From CAZYFH01 sp965197395 (GTDB taxonomy: Bacteria > Acidobacteriota > Vicinamibacteria > Vicinamibacterales > UBA8438), in the NCBI GenBank assembly GCA_965197395.1, contig CBDANB010000007.1, forward strand, positions 682,001-746,000: a stretch of 64,000 nt of DNA, written 5' to 3'. The notes under the pieces were generated by a model. It was not told where the DNA came from and ran no database searches. It saw only the letters and a program-made list of their open reading frames with translations. The position numbers were made by a program, and so were the translations under genes. Shown here piece by piece: positions 8,716 to 16,672 of the stretch (positions are counted from its first letter, which is position 1; each line of letters starts with the position of its first letter).

Positions 8716-9774
8716 ATGATCGCTCGGCTCACCGCCCTCGCCAGCCTGTTGATCCTGGTTCCGGGGACGACAGCGTCCCAGCCGGCCACGGACTCCACCG
8801 AGACCGCGCGGATGCCGTGGGGACACCCTGACCTCCAGGGTTACTGGACGACGCAGACCTTCACGCCCCTCGAGCGACCCGAGCATCTGGCCGGGCAGGA
8901 GTTCTTCACAGAGGAGGAGAGCGCCGCACTCGAGCGGCAGCTGACCGCAGAGGGGGTCGACCCATCCGCGGCGCGCGAGTTGCTGCACATCGAGGATCCG
9001 GAGGAGATCGAGCGGTACAAGTATCAGGCCGACCGGACGCGCGAGGAGCGTCATCACATCCACTACGACAACGCGATCTGGCTCACGACGCCAGTGCCCA
9101 AAGGACTGTCGAGCCGACGCACGTCGCTGATCACGGATCCGCCCGACGGTCGGTTCCCCGTCTTGACCCCGGCCGCCGCCGCGCGTCGAACGGCTGAAGC
9201 CGAGGCGAGCCGGCAGCCGAGCGCTTTCGAGAGCCACGAGACCCGGCCGTTCTCGGAGCGGTGCATCGTCTGGGCGCACGAGGGACCGCCGATCCTTCCG
9301 CCCTCGTACAACGACATCCATCAGATCTTCCAGACACCAGATCACGTGGTGGTGTTCTCCGAGCTGGCCGCCAACCCCCCGCGCATCATCCCACTGGACG
9401 GGCGGCCGCACGTTGCCGACGCGATCCGGCAGTTCGCCGGCGACTCGCGCGGCCGATGGGAGCGGGATACGCTGGTCATCGAAACCAGGAACTACGCCGA
9501 ACGCCGGCGGTACCGAGGTTCCAGCGGGTCCCTGCATGTCGTGGAACGCTTGACGCGTATCGCCCCCGACCGCATCCACTACGAGTTCACGGTCACTGAC
9601 CCGATCACGTGGATGAGCTCGTGGAGCGCCGAGGTGCCGATGGTGAAAACGGAAGGACCGATGTTCGAGTACGCCTGCCACGAGGGCAACCACGACATCC
9701 GCCACATCCTCGAGATCTACCGCAACCTCGAGGCGCGGGCGGCCGAGGGTGCCAGGCGAGCAGGGGCGAGGTAG
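8716..9774 (+). CDS. Exported protein of unknown function (PDLQGxW family)
   Basis: 352 residues from the ATG at 8716, with GGAG/GAGG upstream; a GTG at 8707 is also possible. A signal peptide (LTALASLLILVPGTTASQ) is followed by MPWGHPDLQGYWTTQTFTPL, DPPDGRFPVLTP, ERCIVWAHEG, FSELAANPPRIIPLDGRPH, FAGDSRGRWERDTLVIET, YEFTVTDPITW and FEYACHEGN. I know this pattern only as an abundant exported family of Acidobacteriota without an assigned reaction. A disrupted relative is at 46711-48182. The sugar dehydrogenase gene starts 51 bp downstream on the same strand, which suggests co-transcription. Confidence 0.75.
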   Translation: MIARLTALASLLILVPGTTASQPATDSTETARMPWGHPDLQGYWTTQTFTPLERPEHLAGQEFFTEEESAALERQLTAEGVDPSAARELLHIEDPEEIERYKYQADRTREERHHIHYDNAIWLTTPVPKGLSSRRTSLITDPPDGRFPVLTPAAAARRTAEAEASRQPSAFESHETRPFSERCIVWAHEGPPILPPSYNDIHQIFQTPDHVVVFSELAANPPRIIPLDGRPHVADAIRQFAGDSRGRWERDTLVIETRNYAERRRYRGSSGSLHVVERLTRIAPDRIHYEFTVTDPITWMSSWSAEVPMVKTEGPMFEYACHEGNHDIRHILEIYRNLEARAAEGARRAGAR

Positions 9775-9825
9775 CACCGATATCATGCTGCACCGCCACG
9801 GGTTCGGATCGCGCGGGAGGTTCGC

Positions 9826-11016
9826 ATGAAGGTCAGCATCCCTGTCCGTTTTGCGGCGCCGTTGTTGCTGTGCACGCTCGCGGTCAGCCACGCTCAGGAG
9901 CAGCCCTCCGTCGGCGTGCCAGTTCCGCCGTTGGGCGCGGGACCATGGGTATTCGACACAGCCGAACAGCACAAGGTCCGGGTCAGCGTCGTGACCAAAG
10001 GGCTCGCGCATCCATGGGCCATGGCGTTCCTCCCTGATGAAGGCATGCTCGTCACCGAACGACCCGGTCGTCTCCGCATCGTTCGCGACGGAGTGCTTGA
10101 GTCGCACGCCATTTCCGGCGTGCCAGCGGTCAGAACCGACGGCAACGGCGGGCTGATGGATGTCGCCCTCCACCCCCAGTTTGCCGACAATCGTCTCGTC
10201 TATCTCACCTATACCAAGCCCGTGGGTGACGGCAGGGGCGCGCCGGCGCTCGCGCGGGGCCGACTCGAGGCTGGAGCGCTCACCGACGTCCGAGATCTCC
10301 TCGTCACCGAGGCATACGAAGGGAACTCGGGTCTCAACGGCCGCGTCGCGTTTGGGCGCGACGGCAAGGTCTACATGTCCACCGGCGGCAGGGTGGCGAC
10401 GGTTTCGCAAGATCCGATGAGCCTGCGCGGCAAGGTCCTGCGGCTCAACGACGATGGCTCCGTGCCGGACGACAACCCGTTCGTGAGCCACGAAGGCCAC
10501 CGACCGGAAATCTACACCTTCGGACATCGCAATACGCTGGGGCTCATCCTGCACCCTGAGAGCGGGGCACTCTGGCAACACGAGAATGGCCCCAACGGCG
10601 GCGACGAGATCAACATCGTCTTGCCGGGCCGCAACTACGGGTGGCCGGTCGTGAGCTTCGGACGCGACTACTCAGGCGCGCGCCTCTACGAACCGACGCA
10701 CGAGGGCATGGAGACCCCACTGGTGGTGTGGCTGCCCGCCATCGCGGTTGCGGGCATGACCGTCTATACCGGCGACGCATTCCCTGCATGGAAGGGCAAT
10801 GTCTTCGTGGGGTCCCTGCGCCAAGGCGGCATACCGGGCACGGGCCACCTGCAGCGCATCGTGTTCAATGAGAAGACAGAGGAGCTGCGGCGCGAGTCAA
10901 TGCTGACGGAGCTCAGGCAACGCATCCGGGAAGTGCGCGAAGGGCCCGACGGGCTCCTGTACGTGCTGACGGACGAGGACGACGGTGCGCTGTTGCGGAT
11001 CGAGCCAGCCCCGTGA
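9826..11016 (+). CDS. PQQ-dependent aldose sugar dehydrogenase (YliI/GSDH family)
   Basis: 396 residues, ATG at 9826 with GGGAGG upstream. A signal peptide ending SHAQ is followed by a glucose/sorbosone-dehydrogenase six-bladed propeller: LAHPWAMAFLPDEGMLVTER, GGLMDVALHPQF, VAFGRDGKVYMSTG, LRGKVLRLNDDGSVPDDNPF, YTFGHRNTLGL, WQHENGPNGGDEIN, GRNYGWPVVSFG, GNVFVGSLRQG and VREGPDGLLYVLTDE. Soluble family members oxidise aldoses in the periplasm using PQQ and Ca2+. Length matches the family. One oddity is the middle segment, where SGLNGRVAFG replaces the usual HFGGRIAFG. It lies between an exported unknown and a phosphoesterase on the same strand. Confidence 0.85.
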   Translation: MKVSIPVRFAAPLLLCTLAVSHAQEQPSVGVPVPPLGAGPWVFDTAEQHKVRVSVVTKGLAHPWAMAFLPDEGMLVTERPGRLRIVRDGVLESHAISGVPAVRTDGNGGLMDVALHPQFADNRLVYLTYTKPVGDGRGAPALARGRLEAGALTDVRDLLVTEAYEGNSGLNGRVAFGRDGKVYMSTGGRVATVSQDPMSLRGKVLRLNDDGSVPDDNPFVSHEGHRPEIYTFGHRNTLGLILHPESGALWQHENGPNGGDEINIVLPGRNYGWPVVSFGRDYSGARLYEPTHEGMETPLVVWLPAIAVAGMTVYTGDAFPAWKGNVFVGSLRQGGIPGTGHLQRIVFNEKTEELRRESMLTELRQRIREVREGPDGLLYVLTDEDDGALLRIEPAP

Positions 11017-11065
11017 GCTCGCAGCAATCGCTCGGGCGCCATCGGCAGCCGTCCCACTCGCGTGT

Positions 11066-12400
11066 ATGACCGAGCACCTCTCACGGCGATCGTTCCTGAC
11101 CGGCCTGACCGCGCTCGGCGTTGCCAGGCCGGGTGCGCGGGGCCGCGTTGCTCCGGACCTGGTCCTGCCCCCGTTCCTGGCGAGACCCACGTCGACCTCG
11201 CTGCTCGTGAACGCCCGGAACGGCGCCTCGGATGCGACGGCCCGCCTCATCACCAGGGCCGTTGGCTATCCCGAGTGGGCCGCGGTCGGCGCCGATCGCG
11301 CGGTGCCGGCGGGCGATTTCGTGACCTGGAGCGTTGAGGGGCTCGAGGCTGCGACCGCGTATGAGTACCGGCTCCTGCTCGCGACTCCGGGCGAGGCGCC
11401 GACGAACGCGGCAGCCGCTGGGAACTTCACCACACAGCGCGTCGGCGAGGTCGGGTTCATGGCGGCGCTTACCACAGACGCGCACACCGGATCGTTCCCG
11501 GAGGACACCTTCCCGGTCGCGATCCTCGACGACGTCGTCCGCAACGTTGCCGCAGACCGGCCCGACTTCATGATTGCGCTGGGGGACAACGTCGCCTGGT
11601 ACACCTCTCGTGAGCAGGCCCAGCCGGACGACCGAGGCGCCCGGTTCGCCTACGACATGTACCGCCGCCACCTGGGGCTGCTCTCCCCGTCGTGTCCGCA
11701 CTTCGGACTGATCGGAAACTGGGAGGGCGAGTCGGGGAAGTTCCCCGACGAGAGCCAGAATCTGGTGGCGGCGGTGCGCCGCCAGTTCACGCCGAACCCC
11801 GATCACCGGACGTATCGGCAAGGGGGGAGCCCGAACGAGGACTACTTCGCCTTCGACTGGGGGCCGGTGCTCTTCGTGGCCCTCAACGTCCAGACGTACT
11901 CGGAGCCGGCCGGGCCGCTGCCGGGCCCGCTGGACGACGTGACGCGCATCGAGGACTGGACGCTCGGAGCTGCGCAGATGTCCTGGTTCGAGCGCGTGCT
12001 CGCCGGCTCGGATCACCCGTTCAAGTTCGTGTGCATCCACCACGCGGTCGGAGGCAACGCGGGGAACGCCTTCGAGACCCGCTACGGCCGCGGCGGGCCG
12101 CGGGCCGCCCGCGTTGGCGAGCAGGCCGTCCTTCACGAGATGATGCGCGAGTTCGGCGTGCAGATCTTCTTCTTCGGGCACGACCACGTCTTTCTCGACG
12201 AGGTCGTCGACGGCATCCACTACGCCCTGCCGGGAAGCTGCGGCGCGCCATGGAAGTTCGGCCCGGAGATCACGGGCTACCGGAGCTACTGGCCCGACTC
12301 GGGGCATGGGCGCCTGACGGTGAGGCCGGACCTGGCCACGGTGGAGTTCGTGAGCCAGCAGGGCACCGTCTTCCACCGATTTACGGTGGAGCCTGTTTGA
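11066..12400 (+). CDS. Exported purple-acid-phosphatase-like metallophosphoesterase
   Basis: 444 residues from the ATG at 11066. The N-terminus has a Tat-type motif (SRRSFLTGL). An N-terminal fibronectin-like part (about 30-135) is followed by the dinuclear-metal core: TTDAHTG, MIALGDNVAW (GDN), LIGNWEGE (GNWE replacing the usual GNHE), CIHHAVGG, and FFGHDHVF (GHDH) near the end. Purple acid phosphatase and PhoD-like enzymes cleave phosphate esters in the periplasm. The Trp in place of His in the GNHE motif may alter activity. It starts 50 bp after the sugar dehydrogenase and is probably in the same operon. Confidence 0.75.
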   Translation: MTEHLSRRSFLTGLTALGVARPGARGRVAPDLVLPPFLARPTSTSLLVNARNGASDATARLITRAVGYPEWAAVGADRAVPAGDFVTWSVEGLEAATAYEYRLLLATPGEAPTNAAAAGNFTTQRVGEVGFMAALTTDAHTGSFPEDTFPVAILDDVVRNVAADRPDFMIALGDNVAWYTSREQAQPDDRGARFAYDMYRRHLGLLSPSCPHFGLIGNWEGESGKFPDESQNLVAAVRRQFTPNPDHRTYRQGGSPNEDYFAFDWGPVLFVALNVQTYSEPAGPLPGPLDDVTRIEDWTLGAAQMSWFERVLAGSDHPFKFVCIHHAVGGNAGNAFETRYGRGGPRAARVGEQAVLHEMMREFGVQIFFFGHDHVFLDEVVDGIHYALPGSCGAPWKFGPEITGYRSYWPDSGHGRLTVRPDLATVEFVSQQGTVFHRFTVEPV

Positions 12401-12423
12401 GAACGGCCCTCATGCCATCCGCG

Positions 12424-13209
12424 TCACACCGCCACGATCAGCAGGGCCACGCCCGCGGTGAGCATTGCCGCCCCGCCAAGTCGGCCGACCAGCTCGCCCT
12501 TCGCCAGCACCTTCTCGGCCAGCACGAAGAGGCTGATGACGGCCACCCATAGCAGGTTCATCACGCCTGCGACGAGCAGCAATGCCATCAACACCCAGCA
12601 ACAGCCGACGCAAAACAGGCCGTGCTCGATGCCCATGCGCAGCGCGCCGCCGCGGCCCTCTCGCCAGTGGCCCAGCACGAACCCCACGGGCGAGCGGCAG
12701 TGACTCAGACAGGCTTGCTTGAGTGAGGTGAATTGAAAGATCCCCGCTGCGAGGAGCAGTACGCCACCCAACACCGGGCTGGTGCCCACCATGCCGGGTG
12801 AGAGCAACGCCGCGGTGTGCAATCCCCACTGCGCGCCGGTGGCGACGGCGCTGAAGGCGGTCCAGACCAGCAGATACCCCGCCAGAAAGAGTCCCGTTGG
12901 TACGAGCGGGTCGGCGCGCTCGCGGCGCTTCCGGTTGACGGACGCCACCATCAGGATGAGCGGCGAAGCTGAGGGCACCATCATCGCCACCATCATGACC
13001 ACCCACATGACGAACAACAGCGCAAGATCGACCATCCCCCACGTCTCGGTCGATGGCATGGCGATGTCGGCGCTCATGCTCATGCTGGACATGTCGTCGG
13101 CCAGATACAGGAGGTACGCCCAGCCGAGCGCCGCCACTCCGACGAGGCCGACGGTGACGATCGCGCGATCCCGGCGCAGGACGGTCTCGAGCGTCGTCAC
13201 GGGCTCCAC
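12424..13209 (-). CDS. DUF2182 membrane protein
   Basis: 261 residues with about six or seven membrane segments. The diagnostic features are WVVMMVAMMVPSASPLIL, the Met-rich first loop (DDMSSMSMSADIAM), KQACLSHCRSP, and GIEHGLFCVGCCWVLMALL near the C-terminus. DUF2182 proteins are polytopic inner-membrane proteins; conserved Cys, His and Met residues suggest metal handling, but no function is proven. They often sit beside a DUF1326 gene, and a shortened relative of that family lies directly upstream (54-bp gap). It is convergent with the phosphoesterase gene. Confidence 0.85.
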   Translation of the reverse strand: MEPVTTLETVLRRDRAIVTVGLVGVAALGWAYLLYLADDMSSMSMSADIAMPSTETWGMVDLALLFVMWVVMMVAMMVPSASPLILMVASVNRKRRERADPLVPTGLFLAGYLLVWTAFSAVATGAQWGLHTAALLSPGMVGTSPVLGGVLLLAAGIFQFTSLKQACLSHCRSPVGFVLGHWREGRGGALRMGIEHGLFCVGCCWVLMALLLVAGVMNLLWVAVISLFVLAEKVLAKGELVGRLGGAAMLTAGVALLIVAV

Positions 13210-13263
13210 CTGGTGGCCTCTCGCGATCCGGTACTGGGTGCCGCGATCGTGGTGGATGTCCGC

Positions 13264-13512
13264 TCAGGCGTTGGACCAATCGAAGCCGTAGAGGATCCAG
13301 TTGGTGTTCTCCGAGGCGACCGAGACCCCGGCGGCGGTCGCGCTGTACGTGCCCTGACCGCACTCGCCCCTCGTCCAGATAAAGCCCTGGGGTAGATGCA
13401 CCTCAGCGAAGTGGTCCTCGCCCGTGACCGCCTCCCCTGTCGTCGCCGCAGTCGCCTCCAGAAACACGCGCAGGCGTTGTTCCGTGGGCACGGGGAGGTG
13501 CTCGATCGTCAT
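13264..13512 (-). CDS. DUF1326-like protein, N-terminally shortened
   Basis: 82 residues. HFAEVHLPQGFIWTRGECGQ and SENTNWILYGFDWSNA resemble the C-terminal third of DUF1326 proteins, which are usually about 200 residues and accompany DUF2182 genes. No N-terminal part is seen upstream of the ATG at 13512 in any frame, so this may be a truncated gene or a naturally short version. Its position just before the DUF2182 gene supports the pairing. The family assignment is from memory of motifs. Confidence 0.5.
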   Translation of the reverse strand: MTIEHLPVPTEQRLRVFLEATAATTGEAVTGEDHFAEVHLPQGFIWTRGECGQGTYSATAAGVSVASENTNWILYGFDWSNA

Positions 13513-13708
13513 GCGTCCGCTTCTGCCCGGGTCGGCCGCGGGAGCGCCATCATAGCTCTGAGGAGCGTCTCGGCGGTAGGTGTCGCACGCGGGCTGCCAG
13601 TCCGAGTGGGTCGCGGCTCCCGATTGGTCGGATTGACCCCAGGGCTGCGCGTGGCATACTGCAGGGTGACGACGTTCCCCGCCTCACGAGGTCGTCGAGG
13701 GTGAGGAA

Positions 13709-14095
13709 GTGCCCAACCTGCGCGTCCTTGTGGTGGATGACGAAGCGACCGCGCGAGACTTGTTAGGACGCTTCTTGGCGGCGCACGGGTACGAGTCCGT
13801 GGCAGCCGGGACGATGACTGAAGCGCTCGATCTGATTCGGCGCACGCGCCTCGGCGCCGTGATTCTCGACGTCAGGTTGCCCGGGAGCGGGTCCGGACTC
13901 CAGGTGCTGGAGCATCTGCGAGGACACCCCGAGTTCGCGACCATACCGGCCATCGTGTTGACCGGTGGCGTCCTGACAGAGGACGAGCGACTGATGGTCA
14001 CCCGCCATCGCGCGCACTTGTTCTACAAGCCCGAGGGCCTCGACTCGATCGTCGAATTCCTCACGAAGCTGACGGGACATGACCGGCCAGACTGA
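13709..14095 (+). CDS. Single-domain response-regulator receiver protein
   Basis: 128 residues with a complete CheY-like receiver: acidic pair LVVDDEATARD, phospho-acceptor Asp in AVILDVRLPGSGSG (about residue 52), Thr in IVLTGG, and Lys in LFYKPEG. It has no output domain, so it likely works through protein-protein contact or as a phosphate relay. It starts with GTG at 13709; GAGG is very close (2 bases), so the start is uncertain. No histidine kinase gene lies nearby. It is convergent with the next gene. Confidence 0.85.
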   Translation: MPNLRVLVVDDEATARDLLGRFLAAHGYESVAAGTMTEALDLIRRTRLGAVILDVRLPGSGSGLQVLEHLRGHPEFATIPAIVLTGGVLTEDERLMVTRHRAHLFYKPEGLDSIVEFLTKLTGHDRPD

Positions 14096-14133
14096 CGGCT
14101 GGCGTCAGGTGAACGCCCACACTGGCGCCCGCG

Positions 14134-15195
14134 TCAGGTGAACTGCGTGAGTGAGACGTTGACCGTTCGCGCGCGTTCGGCCGCCGCACGCCACTGAATG
14201 AGGATGGGGCTCTGGTAGGTGCCCTCGACGATTGCGGTCCGGCCGGTGGGATTCTCGTCCGAGACGAGGAGGTCGATCGAGCGCTTCACGCCGAAGACGC
14301 GATCGGCCGGCACCGCCAGCGCCCGGGCCACCCACTGCTCGATGCGGGACGTGGGAAGTCCCAGGCCGTCCACGAGCTGATTCAGTGCCTGCACGAGATC
14401 GTATCTGGCGTACGCGAACGCCTTCTGGGGCACGGCGAGTGGGTCATTCCAGACATTGCGTGCCTTTTCCGCCGCGAACCGAAACGGTTCACGAAGCACG
14501 GCTGTCAGGTCGTGGCGCATCAGGAGCGTCTCGTACTCATTGACCGTCAGGCACGCGTGCCGCTCGCCTGATGCCAGCTCCAGCCTCAAGCGCCCTTTCC
14601 CGGCCCCGTGCTCGGCGATGAAGCTCCTGAGGTGCTCCTGCAGACCGTATCGGGGATCCTTCAAGCTCACCGCTTCGATAGGGTGCGCGGACACCGGGAC
14701 TGGGAGGCTGGTGCGCGCGACCTCGATTTCTTCGTCGTAGCCCACCAGCACTGTCGTGCGACGCCTCGGCGTGCCACCGCACACGCCGTCGAGATCTACG
14801 AAGTACACGGGGTCGAGCGTCGCCCGATACGAGACACAGGCCCGTAACCGGCCGAGGATAAACCTGAGATGCGAATCGCCGTTCAGCGGCTCGCTGAGAC
14901 GCTGTGCAGCCGTGAGCTCCGTGCGCTCACCGAGCTGGTCGTGGCGATAACCGCCGCGCTCCGGGAAGAGCGCGCGATACACGTCGAGATAGGACGTAAT
15001 GCCGCGCGGTCCGCCCGCGAGTCGTGTGTGGAGGCTCTGCGGCAGGTATCCCGCGGTCGTGTGCAGCGAGCTGTACAGGCAACGGGAGTAGCGGTCGAGC
15101 CCGTCGCCAACCACGGCCGCAGCATGTCCGCGGACGTCGGTGAGCGCAAGCCGTTCCCGAGGCGTGACGTCGAGCGCAAGCTGAAGCGGCGCCAT
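14134..15195 (-). CDS. Protein with YjbQ/UPF0047-like N-terminal domain
   Basis: 353 residues. The first half resembles the YjbQ/UPF0047 fold: SLHTTAGYL in place of the usual HTTAALxxNE, GYRHDQLGERTEL, SEPLNGDSHLRFIL (family: DAPAHIKxxLxG) and PVYFVDLDGVCGG. The second half (EKARNVWNDPLAVPQKAFAY and QALNQLVDGLGLP) is unknown to me. YjbQ proteins have been linked to thiamine-phosphate synthase-like activity. Being twice the usual 140 residues, this is a different subfamily and no activity can be assigned. The last codons overlap a 13-bp direct repeat (14102-14143). Confidence 0.5.
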   Translation of the reverse strand: MAPLQLALDVTPRERLALTDVRGHAAAVVGDGLDRYSRCLYSSLHTTAGYLPQSLHTRLAGGPRGITSYLDVYRALFPERGGYRHDQLGERTELTAAQRLSEPLNGDSHLRFILGRLRACVSYRATLDPVYFVDLDGVCGGTPRRRTTVLVGYDEEIEVARTSLPVPVSAHPIEAVSLKDPRYGLQEHLRSFIAEHGAGKGRLRLELASGERHACLTVNEYETLLMRHDLTAVLREPFRFAAEKARNVWNDPLAVPQKAFAYARYDLVQALNQLVDGLGLPTSRIEQWVARALAVPADRVFGVKRSIDLLVSDENPTGRTAIVEGTYQSPILIQWRAAAERARTVNVSLTQFT

Positions 15196-15271
15196 CTCGA
15201 GTGCGCGGTCGGTCGATGAGCCCGAAACGCAACCGTAACGGACTGCCTAGGGTATCACGCCGACCAGGAAC

Positions 15272-15686
15272 GTGGTCGCCACCTGCATGTCCGAGCCATC
15301 ATACCCAGATGGCTGGCGTGGTCCGACGCTGCTCTTTGTCACGATGCCGGCGCTCTTCGAGCAGATGCCGGGAGGGTTGGTGTTCGGTGGGGTCTTTCTC
15401 GTGTTGCTCTTGATCGCGGGGCTGACGACGGTGATCGCGGTGCTCGAGGTGATGGGGTCCGTTCCGCGCGATTCGCTCGGGTGGAGTCGGCGCCGCGGCG
15501 TGGGGATCGTCGCGGCACTATGGTTTCTGATGTCGGTCCCGGTCGTGGGAGTGGACCGCGTTTCGCGACGAGACCAACATCGGCAGCGGTCGCATCAAAG
15601 TCACTGACGCGTGGAGACCGCTGATCAAGTTCATCGTGCCGGCCGCCGTGGCGCTGGTGCTCCTCGGCGGCTTGGGGATTCTGTAA
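15272..15686 (+). pseudogene. Remnant of a Na+-dependent (NSS/SNF) transporter
   Basis: From 15320 the frame reads GPTLLFVTMPALFEQMPGG, VFGGVFLVLLLIAGLTTVIA and DSLGWSRRRGV, the late membrane segments of neurotransmitter:sodium symporter-family proteins. Around 15545 the sense shifts frame to WTAFRDETNIGSGRIKVTDA, then WRPLIKFIVPAAVALVLLGG and a stop at 15684-15686, which is the normal C-terminus. The first six or so membrane segments are missing, and material between the two pieces is deleted. Confidence 0.65.
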
Positions 15687-15710
15687 GCCAGCCCGGTCGA
15701 GCGCTGGACA

Positions 15711-16634
15711 CTACCGTCCGTCGAAAACGTACTGCACGGTCGTTTCGAGGCTGGCTTCTGGCGCCTGAAAGTCGTTGTACTGGCTCGGGACAGAATACGC
15801 GCTCGCGACGGACTCGACAGAGCGACCGGCCGCCTTCCCCTCCTGGGCCTTCATCACGATGTCGTTGTAAAAGCCGCTGAAGTCGACGAAGTCGCTCCAG
15901 GTGACTGGCACCGGGTTGTGTCCCGGAATGACGGTGTCGATGTCGGGAATGCCGGCGACCGCCTTCTTCAGCGTCTCGCCGAATTCGGTCGCGCTCCCGT
16001 TGCCGTTCTGCACGTCGATGAATGGGATTCCCTTGCGCTGAAACATGTCGCCCGTGTGCAGCGTCCGCGCTTCACGAAACACGACGAACGTGTCGCCGTC
16101 GGTGTGACCGCGGCCGAAGTGGTGGAGATCGATCTGGTCGACCCCGCTGAAGAGCGACAGCCGGTCGGCGTACGTCGTCTTCGGCAGGTACTTCGCGTTC
16201 TCGCCCTTGAAGGCGTCGCAGTTGGTCACCGGCTCGCAGCGCCTGCGCGCCATCTGGGCCCGCGTGTTCTCGTGCACCACGAAGTTGACCGTGTCGGGGA
16301 ACTCGGTGTTCCCGCCGCTATGGTCGAAGTGGGTGTGCGTATTGATGATCGTCGTGATCGGCTTATCGGTGATCCCACGAACCTCGGCGATGATGTCCTG
16401 CCCGTAGCCATTGATCTTCGTATCGACGAGCGCGACGCCGTCGTTGGTCACGAAGATCGCCGTGTTGCCGCCGCCACCCATGCCTTCGACGGACGGCGCA
16501 TTGCCCAGCATGTAGAGGTTGTCGGCCACTTCTCGGAGCGCGAGGCTGGCGCGGTCTTGCCGGGCCTCGTGGCTCGTCACGGTCAGGATGACGCCGAGGA
16601 GGGTCAGGATTCCGAGGCAGAAGGTGCGTTTCAT
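15711..16634 (-). CDS. Periplasmic metallo-beta-lactamase-fold hydrolase
   Basis: 307 residues. The start at 16634 gives a proper signal peptide (KRTFCLGILTLLGVILTVTS); codons further upstream in the same frame overlap the preceding gene and are not coding. MBL motifs in order: NTAIFVTNDGVALVDTK, INTHTHFDHSGG (HxHxDH), FGRGHTDGDTFVVF (third His), LHTGDMFQ (bridging Asp) and VIPGHNPV (last His). All zinc ligands are present, so it should be an active two-metal hydrolase of the subclass B3/glyoxalase-II-like type. The substrate is unknown. It lies 38 bp behind the phosphotriesterase-like gene, likely in one transcript. Confidence 0.85.
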   Translation of the reverse strand: MKRTFCLGILTLLGVILTVTSHEARQDRASLALREVADNLYMLGNAPSVEGMGGGGNTAIFVTNDGVALVDTKINGYGQDIIAEVRGITDKPITTIINTHTHFDHSGGNTEFPDTVNFVVHENTRAQMARRRCEPVTNCDAFKGENAKYLPKTTYADRLSLFSGVDQIDLHHFGRGHTDGDTFVVFREARTLHTGDMFQRKGIPFIDVQNGNGSATEFGETLKKAVAGIPDIDTVIPGHNPVPVTWSDFVDFSGFYNDIVMKAQEGKAAGRSVESVASAYSVPSQYNDFQAPEASLETTVQYVFDGR

Positions 16635-16672
16635 CGTCGCGCTCTCTCTCCTAGCGCGTCCGGGGAGGATTC

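Noticed and set aside
8629..10581. 650-codon open frame on the minus strand
   Set aside because: Antisense shadow of the exported protein and sugar dehydrogenase genes; Arg/His/Gly-rich with no motif or signal.
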